From JANXUC01 sp043749225 (GTDB lineage Bacteria > Acidobacteriota > Terriglobia > Terriglobales > Acidobacteriaceae), in NCBI GenBank assembly GCA_043749225.1, contig JAYVEP010000154.1:1-30250 (forward strand): a DNA stretch of 30,250 nt. The letters are read 5' to 3'. The notes beneath the pieces are model-generated. The model was given only the letters and a program-made list of their open reading frames with translations, did not search any database and was not told where the DNA came from. Within the stretch, counting starts at the first letter, position 1. Each line of letters opens with the position of its first letter. The translations under genes were made by a program, and so were the position numbers. This document shows, piece after piece, positions 25,501-30,250 of this stretch.

Positions 25501-26432
25501 GTTTCCCTACGTCATTCTTGATCGACGCAGAAGGTGAGATCGTCAAGGTATACCAAGGTTCAGCGACTGTGGATCACATTGAAAATGATTGCCAGCGCAT
25601 TCCTCAAAATAACGCGGAACGCCTGGGGAAGGGCTTGCCCTTTCCCGGCAGCGCTTCATTTGAATTCGGACGCAACTACCTCTCTTACGGATCGGTGTTT
25701 TTCCAGCACGGATACTACGACCAGGCTGCGGCTTCGTTTCAAGAAGCACTCCGCGACGATCCCGCCAGCGCTGAGGCGCTGTATGGCATTGGCAGCGTCT
25801 ACCTGCAGCAGGACAAGAACGCCGAGGCCAAGAAGGCTTTTGAGCAAACTGTGAAGCTTCACGCCACTTATCCAGATACTCTGCCGAACGGCTGGAACAA
25901 TCTCGGCATCCTCGCTACACGGGAAGGCAGGATGAAAGACGCAGCCGAGAATTTCCAGGAAGCTCTGCGCCTCAACCCCGATCACGCAATAGCGCTTGGG
26001 AACGTTGGCAGCGCATACCGTGAACTACGACAGTGGGATGACGCCCGCAAAGTCCTGCTGCACGCCGTGGAAGTTGGTCCTGACAACCCCGAGGCTAACT
26101 ACAATCTGGGGATGGTCTACGCACAAACCGACGATACAGTGCGCGCATCCGAGTATCTCAAAACCGCTCTGAAGTACCGCTCCGTTTACCCCGAAGCCTT
26201 GAATAACCTGGGCATACTCTACTTGCGCACACAACAAAGAGATCAAGCTGTCGCCAACTTCGAGGAGTGTATTCGGGTAGCGCCAGATTTCGACCGGGCC
26301 TATCTCAGCCTCGCCCGGGTGTATTCGCTAGAAGGAGAATCTACAAAAGCACGTGTAGTTCTTCTTCAACTCCTGAAGCGGCATCCCGGTCATCCGCAGG
26401 CACTGAAGTTACTCAACGAGTTAGGCCAATAG
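22560..26432 (+). CDS. Large Tat-exported fusion: FG-GAP propeller, ASPIC/UnbV, redoxin and TPR
   Basis: From the proposed CTG start the product has 1290 residues; a TTG at 22644 would give 1262. Numbering here uses 1290. RRRDFL (24-29) plus a following hydrophobic run forms a Tat signal, preceded by a KDKDKDK stretch. Residues about 60-280 are an unrecognised N-terminal domain. About 290-735 hold FG-GAP/VCBS calcium loops (DIDNDGFDD, DYDCDGWLD, DYNRDGWPD, DHDNDGADD, DFDHDGFED, DFDHDGRLE). About 743-830 is ASPIC/UnbV. About 868-1013 is a TlpA/AhpC-type redoxin domain, but its active site reads SETC (904-907): the nucleophilic Cys is Ser. About 1040-1290 are roughly seven TPR units. An exported binding or assembly role is inferred; the function is unknown. 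It converges on the nucleoside hydrolase genes with only 19 bases between. Confidence 0.85.
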   Translation: MSGPKKTHHRKDKDKDKFFLPNPRRRDFLISSGYAGGAAFLTANLGSMAFPFTGDSGSHQVQEYHLHPHYRSRIPLDAALLKARAGQDEFITEKYADQLAVVLRRWSIGLRESPQDLKPFEASLAPDFLGSSLQPTESRQLRVGPVEAQRRMFSSSLSLGREAFLAGFRSFLGDVTKFLTVDFQITSIREEGSGRLKTRILYELVYSAAGVHREQHVGEWEIEWNNPPAGEFRAFRWRALGETWSRSIAPVFQDVSAAALGGNSSYAQQLLHGSDYWRTLLDGASGIDIYGHNGISVGDIDNDGFDDLYICQPAGLPNRLYRNRGDGTFEDITEASGLGILENSACALFADISNNGRQDLIVVRTNGPLLFMNEGAGKFRQQPGAFRFANPPQGTFTGAAIADYDCDGWLDIYFCLYAYYQGTNQYKYPSPYYDAENGPPNFMMRNNRDGTFRDVTAESGLSRNNARYSFCCGWNDYNRDGWPDLYVVNDFGRKNLYRNNGDGTFTDVAAQTGVEDTGAGMSVCWFDHDNDGADDLYVANMWTAAGQRIAEQQPFQNRSSAHVRTMYQKHAMGNSLLRNNGDSFRDVTAAAGVGNGRWAWCSDAWDFDHDGFEDLYVTNGMVSGPAMENSPTEDLNSFFWRQVVANSPEGKATSHAYEDGWNAINELIRSDSAWSGSERNVFFANNRDGTFSDVSGAVGLDYLEDGRAFALADFDHDGRLEVFLKNRNGPQVRVLKNVIQDLPASIVFRLRGVASNRDAIGAAVTIETDTGRQSRMLRAGSGFLAQHSKEVVFGLGKAKTIQRASIRWPNGVLQHLGELPINHRIWVEEGTAPSRIEPFVSSPKYENATSVIEEPETTPATVGTWLLAPISAPGFSLPDLSGKIVTLSSLRGQPLFLNFWVSQSETCLRDLEALSQRSSNWAKLGLQVLTVNCDAAFGVKDNSIAAGNNRFAIPILQASEDVAGVYNLLYRYLFDRHRDLSFPTSFLIDAEGEIVKVYQGSATVDHIENDCQRIPQNNAERLGKGLPFPGSASFEFGRNYLSYGSVFFQHGYYDQAAASFQEALRDDPASAEALYGIGSVYLQQDKNAEAKKAFEQTVKLHATYPDTLPNGWNNLGILATREGRMKDAAENFQEALRLNPDHAIALGNVGSAYRELRQWDDARKVLLHAVEVGPDNPEANYNLGMVYAQTDDTVRASEYLKTALKYRSVYPEALNNLGILYLRTQQRDQAVANFEECIRVAPDFDRAYLSLARVYSLEGESTKARVVLLQLLKRHPGHPQALKLLNELGQ

Positions 26433-26451
26433 TCGCCGATTGCACGTTCCC

Positions 26452-27537
26452 TCACGGCTTTACAGGAGTAGGCGCCTTGAGAAGATCAACGAACATCTTG
26501 TAGAACTTGTTCGTGTCGAGGTCGACTTGTATCTCAACGGGTCGCACGTCCACCTTTGGCTTGTCGTTGTCCGACCAAGTCAAAGTATTGCCATAACCAG
26601 CGCCGTGGTCCAAATCAATATCCATATAGCGTGTTTCCTTTTTCGTAATCACCGATGGGTCAAGCCACGCTGCGGCAGCCAACTCATCCCAAAGATAGTC
26701 ATACTCACCCTGCAGCTTGGAATAAGTCCCAACGTATCGCGCAGCAGGCGAATCTCCAGCCTTGACTTTTTTGAGTAGGTCATTGGTCAAACTCGTTTTA
26801 ATGGAGATATCAACCGTTGTACAAACGATCTTCTTCCATGGAGCGCGTAATACGATATGCGCCGCCTCCGGATCGAACCATAGGTTGAACTCATGGCGTG
26901 GTTGATTGGCAAACTCAGGGTTTTTCGTTTCAGGACTCAGGCTTCCTCCCATGAAGACAAGTTCTTTGGCGAGGCTTGCGAAATCAGGGTCAATGCTCTG
27001 AGCCAGAGCCAGGTTCGTCATAGGCCCGCCGGCATAGATCGTTATCTGGTGTGGAAACTTATGCACCATGCGCACGAGAAAGTGCGCTGCATCTTCGTCT
27101 GCGGCTTTAGTTGTGGGCTTGCCTTCAGGCATTTCTCCCAACTGGTCCGACGGATGATACTTCCTACGGTCCCATGCACCCAACCATGCAACCAGGCCAA
27201 AGCGCTCCTCCCAACGCTCGGTTTCCGCCTGCCGTCGCACCAGAGGATATTCCGCGCCTTGAAATACAGGGATGTCTGTCCGTCCCACCAATTCAAGTGT
27301 ACGAAGAGTGTGTGCAACCTCTTCCTTCAGCCATCCATCCCCGGTTACAACCGTTATGCCAAGGACTTCGGTGCGCGGTGATTGGATCAGCAGCAGAATT
27401 GCCTGCTGATCGCTGCCACCCGGGCCAGCCGCGTCCTGATCAATAATGATCTTTCTCCTTTCCTGGGCCGACACGGCCAGCGACGCGGCGAGTAGCATCA
27501 TGATCAACAGCGACAGCCGAAAACTCTTCATTTTCAC
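26452..27537 (-). CDS. Secreted nucleoside hydrolase-like protein, altered active site (copy 3)
   Basis: The 361-residue product has a Sec signal (FRLSLLIMMLLAASLAVSAQ, 6-25) and the overall inosine-uridine nucleoside hydrolase fold. Family blocks include TNLALA, FMGGSL and EFNLWFDPEAAHIV (216-229). The calcium-binding motif, normally DTDPGxDDA, reads DQDAAGPGGSDQQ (33-45): three residues longer and with one of the paired Asp residues lost. The catalytic HD of the family is WD (283-284). Hydrolysis of a ribosyl bond is therefore uncertain; it may bind or cut a different glycoside. GAGGTGAA precedes ATG 27537. It is last of three tandem homologues, 36 bases after the canonical one. Confidence 0.85.
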   Translation of the reverse strand: MKMKSFRLSLLIMMLLAASLAVSAQERRKIIIDQDAAGPGGSDQQAILLLIQSPRTEVLGITVVTGDGWLKEEVAHTLRTLELVGRTDIPVFQGAEYPLVRRQAETERWEERFGLVAWLGAWDRRKYHPSDQLGEMPEGKPTTKAADEDAAHFLVRMVHKFPHQITIYAGGPMTNLALAQSIDPDFASLAKELVFMGGSLSPETKNPEFANQPRHEFNLWFDPEAAHIVLRAPWKKIVCTTVDISIKTSLTNDLLKKVKAGDSPAARYVGTYSKLQGEYDYLWDELAAAAWLDPSVITKKETRYMDIDLDHGAGYGNTLTWSDNDKPKVDVRPVEIQVDLDTNKFYKMFVDLLKAPTPVKP

Positions 27538-27573
27538 CTCGAGATAAACTCTTCAGTACACGGATTGGAAGAT

Positions 27574-28752
27574 CTAGTGTTTGGTAAGCCTGCCGATGAG
27601 TAACTCAAAAAACCGCGTAGAATCCACTTCTACAGCGACATTGGTATTGGGAACATATTTCTCGCGTAGGACAGGAGACGTGCGAGTGCCTGCGATGGTT
27701 GGGGCCGAGCCCCGAATCTGCATGGTTGCTATAGCCTGCTTTTCCATCTCCGCGCTGCGTCGCAAATCTCCAGCCGCCGGACTATAGCCCAGCGTCTCAC
27801 CCGCGGTCAGTTCGCCAGTCGTTTCAACATCAACGTAATATTCCTTCCATTTCAGCAGCGAGGGGTCAAGGAACGAAGCGACCGCCAGTGAGTCGTGCAT
27901 ATTCGGCCCCACCAGGAAGCCTTGTGCTCGATTGTGGTCGATGGCGTTACGAGCAATCTTTGCTGCAGCCTGACTCACCGGGTTTTGGCTTGCGAGTAGC
28001 GTTCGTACGTGTTCGTCCGTCAACGAAGTCTTTCGAGTAACGTCCAGACCCACCATCGTAAGTGGAATTCCTGACTGGAACACGATGTGCGCAGCTTCGG
28101 GATCCACATAAATGTTGAACTCAGCGGCGGGAGTGATGTTCCCTCCGGAGAGCGATCCGCCCATCATAGTTAAGCCTTTGACTAAGCCCGCAAGCTCCTC
28201 ATCGGCGTTCAGTGCTGCTGCGACATTGGTCAGCGGTCCGAGCGTTATAAGCGTCACTTCGTGCGGATACTTCCGTACGACTTGTCGAATTAGCTCGGCC
28301 GCTGGCGTGTCAACGGGCTTGATCTTGGGTTCCGGAAAAACAGCCCCGCCCAAACCGTTGTTACCGTGCGCGTAGGCCGCGCTAACCAATCGCCGCAGCA
28401 AGGGTACCTTCGCTCCCGCTGCAACAGGTATGTCGGTGCGACCTGAAATCTCGACCATGCGGAGGGCGTTCGGTAAAGTGATCTCCAATGGCACGTTTCC
28501 TGCAACGGCAGTAATGGATTCGATGTTCAATTCCGGCGAACGCATGGCTAACAGGAGAGCAAATGCATCGTCCACGCCGGGATCTGTATCGATGATGACT
28601 CGCGCAGGACTACTCGCGGTCGGACGGTCGGAGGAAGTTGCGCCGAGGCCCCAAGCCAACGTCGCAGATGCGGAGATGGCTGCCGCTGCCAAGCCAGCTG
28701 CTGAAGCCGTCACAAACTGCCTTCGCGTGTGCATGAGTTGTTTCGAGCCCAT
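27574..28752 (-). CDS. Tat-exported nucleoside hydrolase, canonical (copy 2)
   Basis: The 392-residue protein cleaves the N-glycosidic bond of nucleosides, by family. The calcium motif DTDPGVDDA (55-63) is intact, as are AHGNNGLGG (128-136), EFNIYVDPEAAHIV (211-224) and the catalytic MHD (285-287). An N-terminal TRRQFVT (9-15) followed by an Ala-rich hydrophobic stretch is a Tat signal, so it acts outside the cytoplasm and calcium could be bound before export. GGGAG lies 9 bases before ATG 28752; ATG 28734 (M7) is an alternative. It sits between two altered paralogues, which are more like each other than like it. Periplasmic nucleoside salvage is the simplest role; the substrate base is unknown. 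Confidence 0.93.
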   Translation of the reverse strand: MGSKQLMHTRRQFVTASAAGLAAAAISASATLAWGLGATSSDRPTASSPARVIIDTDPGVDDAFALLLAMRSPELNIESITAVAGNVPLEITLPNALRMVEISGRTDIPVAAGAKVPLLRRLVSAAYAHGNNGLGGAVFPEPKIKPVDTPAAELIRQVVRKYPHEVTLITLGPLTNVAAALNADEELAGLVKGLTMMGGSLSGGNITPAAEFNIYVDPEAAHIVFQSGIPLTMVGLDVTRKTSLTDEHVRTLLASQNPVSQAAAKIARNAIDHNRAQGFLVGPNMHDSLAVASFLDPSLLKWKEYYVDVETTGELTAGETLGYSPAAGDLRRSAEMEKQAIATMQIRGSAPTIAGTRTSPVLREKYVPNTNVAVEVDSTRFFELLIGRLTKH

Positions 28753-28809
28753 CTAAACCGCTCCCTTTCGATCTCTTCTTGGAACAATTCGATGATCCGG
28801 GATCAACGA

Positions 28810-29913
28810 TTACTGCGAAGCCCTGGCTGGCTGCGTCATCAGCTTGATGTAAAGGTCATAAAGCTTTTTGGTATCTACATCGAACTGCACGGTGGCCAAG
28901 TGCTCGTAAGGAGGTACGTGCGCTTTGTCGCCCCAGAATAGGGTTTCCCCGTAGCTGGCCCCATGGTCAATGTCAATGTCAACGTAAAGTTGCCGTTGCT
29001 CCGTAATGATCGAAGGATCAATGATGGCGGCAGCTGACAACTCGTCCCACATAAAACTGTCCGCATAGTACTTCGTCAAGTATCGAGCCACTGGGGTATC
29101 AGCTTTCGCGATCGCGGTTTTCACTGCGGGCTCCACTCGGGTCTTAATCGACACATCAATAGGTGTGATCGTAATCTTTTTCCACGGAGAACGCATGACA
29201 ATGCGGACTGCCTCTGGATCGAACCACCAGTTGAACTCACGGCGGCCGTCGGCTGAGGTAATTCCGCCGTCATTCGCATACATGCCGCTGCCCATTAAGA
29301 CCAACTCTTTGGCCAGAGTCGCAACCTCGGGATCAAGACGCAACGCCAACGCGACATTCGTGAGCGGACCTCCTGCCCAGATAACCACCTGGCCGGGATA
29401 CTGATGAACTGTGCGGACAATGAAGTGCGCCGCATCCTCATTGAGAGCCTTGGTGTGAGGCGCACCTTCGATCAGCTCGGGAACAACATCCGGCGCGTGG
29501 TAACCCTCGCGAAACGCTGGCGTAACATCTGGGCCGTTCTTGGAGAAATCACTCCAGCAACCTTTGTAGCCTAACGTTCCGTACAAAGCTTCCCAGCGTT
29601 CTGTTTCTTCTTTGGAATTCAACAATGGGAGCTCGGCGCCCTGAATCACCGGAACATCGGTGCGCCCCGCGATTTCAAGCAAACGCAACGTACGCTGCGT
29701 CTCTTCCCTCACCCATTGATCGCCGGTAACCGTCGTAATTCCAAGTACATCAAACTTGTCTGACTGTAGAAAAATCAGAATCGACTGCATGTCGGTGGTC
29801 GCCGGTCCGCGCGCGTCTTGGTCGACGATGACTTTGATTTTCTGGGCAGGAAGAGTACTGGCCGTGAACAACATCAAGAACAAAGTCAAAACATCGGTTG
29901 CGTGTCGCTTCAT
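28810..29913 (-). CDS. Secreted nucleoside hydrolase-like protein, altered active site (copy 1)
   Basis: The start is taken at ATG 29913 (367 residues) because a signal peptide (DVLTLFLMLFTASTLPAQ, 7-24) begins right there; a longer frame from TTG 29973 adds 20 polar residues and buries the signal. It closely resembles copy 3: DQDARGPATTDMQ (31-43) replaces the DTDPGxDDA motif, and WD (289-290) replaces the catalytic HD. GGPLTNVALAL, LVLMGSG and REFNWWFDPEA (225-235) mark the shared fold. The two altered copies also share a C-terminal block (DIDIDHGASYGETLFW here, DIDLDHGAGYGNTLTW in copy 3). It is the first gene of the three, 57 bases before copy 2, and lies downstream of a good promoter. 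Confidence 0.87.
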   Translation of the reverse strand: MKRHATDVLTLFLMLFTASTLPAQKIKVIVDQDARGPATTDMQSILIFLQSDKFDVLGITTVTGDQWVREETQRTLRLLEIAGRTDVPVIQGAELPLLNSKEETERWEALYGTLGYKGCWSDFSKNGPDVTPAFREGYHAPDVVPELIEGAPHTKALNEDAAHFIVRTVHQYPGQVVIWAGGPLTNVALALRLDPEVATLAKELVLMGSGMYANDGGITSADGRREFNWWFDPEAVRIVMRSPWKKITITPIDVSIKTRVEPAVKTAIAKADTPVARYLTKYYADSFMWDELSAAAIIDPSIITEQRQLYVDIDIDHGASYGETLFWGDKAHVPPYEHLATVQFDVDTKKLYDLYIKLMTQPARASQ

Positions 29914-30002
29914 TGTCAGAATCAAAATTCTCCCGGTTCGGTCGTTGCCATTTGCTTCGGCGTTCGACAACAAGTGCGTAAAGTGACATCGTAAAGCAGG
30001 TA

Positions 30003-30031
30003 ATTGTAGCGCGATTCAGCAGCGCTACCAA
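30003..30031 (-). promoter_or_regulatory. Sigma70-type promoter for the three nucleoside hydrolase genes
   Basis: On the minus strand TTGGTA (30031-30026) and TACAAT (30008-30003) are separated by 17 bases; the -10 box matches five of six positions. It is about 90 bases before ATG 29913. A perfect 7-bp inverted repeat GTAGCGC/GCGCTAC (30006-30012 and 30022-30028) spans the spacer and overlaps both boxes, a position suited to repression. Confidence 0.6.
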
Positions 30032-30040
30032 CTGTTGTAT

Positions 30041-30056
30041 TCTGGTCGAGACCAGA
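30041..30056. promoter_or_regulatory. Candidate operator palindrome between divergent genes
   Basis: TCTGGTC and GACCAGA are perfect inverted 7-mers around a GA centre. The site is 9 bases upstream of the -35 box of the nucleoside hydrolase promoter and 24 bases before the ATG of the divergent gene at 30081. TGGT/ACCA half-sites resemble GntR/FadR-type operators, though the central spacing differs by one base. Confidence 0.5.
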
Positions 30057-30080
30057 CTGACAGTTTCTCTATCTTCCGCC

Positions 30081-30250
30081 ATGCATGTTACAACCAGTCC
30101 CCCGGCACTTTGTCCAAGACTTTCGATCTGCGGCTGCTTGTTTCTAGCTTTAGCATCTTCGCAGAGTCTGGGCCAAGCTTCTCCCCCATCGGGCACCGCG
30201 ACCAGTTCAAAGCAGCAAGATACCGCGCAAAAGCCGCCTCCAGAACAGCA
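30081..30250 (+). CDS. Secreted protein, N-terminus only (right edge)
   Basis: An open frame from ATG 30081 to the window edge gives 56 residues. It starts with a signal peptide (hydrophobic LSICGCLFLALASSQSLG, about 14-31, cleavage near GQA) followed by a Ser/Thr/Gln/Pro-rich linker. No domain is reached, so the function is unknown. It is divergent from the nucleoside hydrolase operon and shares the palindrome at 30041-30056, which suggests common control. An outer-membrane receptor would fit such an N-terminus but is only a guess. Confidence 0.6.
   Translation, partial: MHVTTSPPALCPRLSICGCLFLALASSQSLGQASPPSGTATSSKQQDTAQKPPPEQ

Noticed and set aside
1..30250. Insertion sequence, prophage or defence island
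   Set aside because: No transposase, integrase, phage structural gene, restriction, toxin-antitoxin or Cas protein is visible on either strand.

Overview
The window looks like a chromosomal segment of an Acidobacteriota bacterium (Terriglobia-like). This is inferred from the mid-to-high GC content, the short palindromic repeats, the mix of secreted enzymes, and two Tat-exported FG-GAP/ASPIC-UnbV proteins, a gene type common in that phylum. No rRNA or tRNA gene is present to fix the taxonomy.

Region 1 (1-9.5 kb, all minus strand) is a partial division and cell-wall (dcw) cluster, transcribed right to left: ftsW, murG, murC, ftsQ, ftsA, ftsZ. It is followed by a single-domain penicillin-binding transpeptidase that runs off the left edge. 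murB, ddl and murD are not in this block, and the block begins directly at ftsW. FtsQ has a long Lys/Ala/Pro-rich, histone-like periplasmic tail. The ftsA-ftsZ gap holds a row of hairpins plus a 31-bp tandem repeat. A heptanucleotide repeat contains the murG stop codon.

Region 2 (9.6-15.5 kb) has a minus-strand pair, a lipoprotein of the alpha-galactosidase clan and a secreted amidohydrolase. A plus-strand pair follows: an MFS transporter and a secreted DUF1223 thioredoxin-like protein. A strong hairpin ends the plus-strand pair where it meets the next minus-strand gene.

Region 3 (15.5-26.4 kb) has a di-heme oxidoreductase, a Tat-exported FG-GAP/ASPIC-UnbV propeller protein, a class III CoA-transferase, a six-domain ribosomal S1 protein, and a very large exported protein. 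The large protein joins an FG-GAP propeller, ASPIC/UnbV, a redoxin domain with a changed active site, and TPR repeats. Its reading frame starts upstream of the obvious TTG, probably at a CTG codon, which restores a complete Tat signal.

Region 4 (26.4-30.25 kb) is a minus-strand set of three secreted nucleoside hydrolases. One has canonical active-site motifs; two share altered metal-binding and catalytic motifs. A good sigma70-type promoter with two inverted repeats sits upstream. A divergent secreted protein starts at the right edge and is truncated there.

The most unusual items are the propeller-redoxin-TPR fusion with its likely CTG start, the two altered nucleoside hydrolases beside a normal one, and the FtsQ tail. 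I found no CRISPR array, insertion sequence or prophage.
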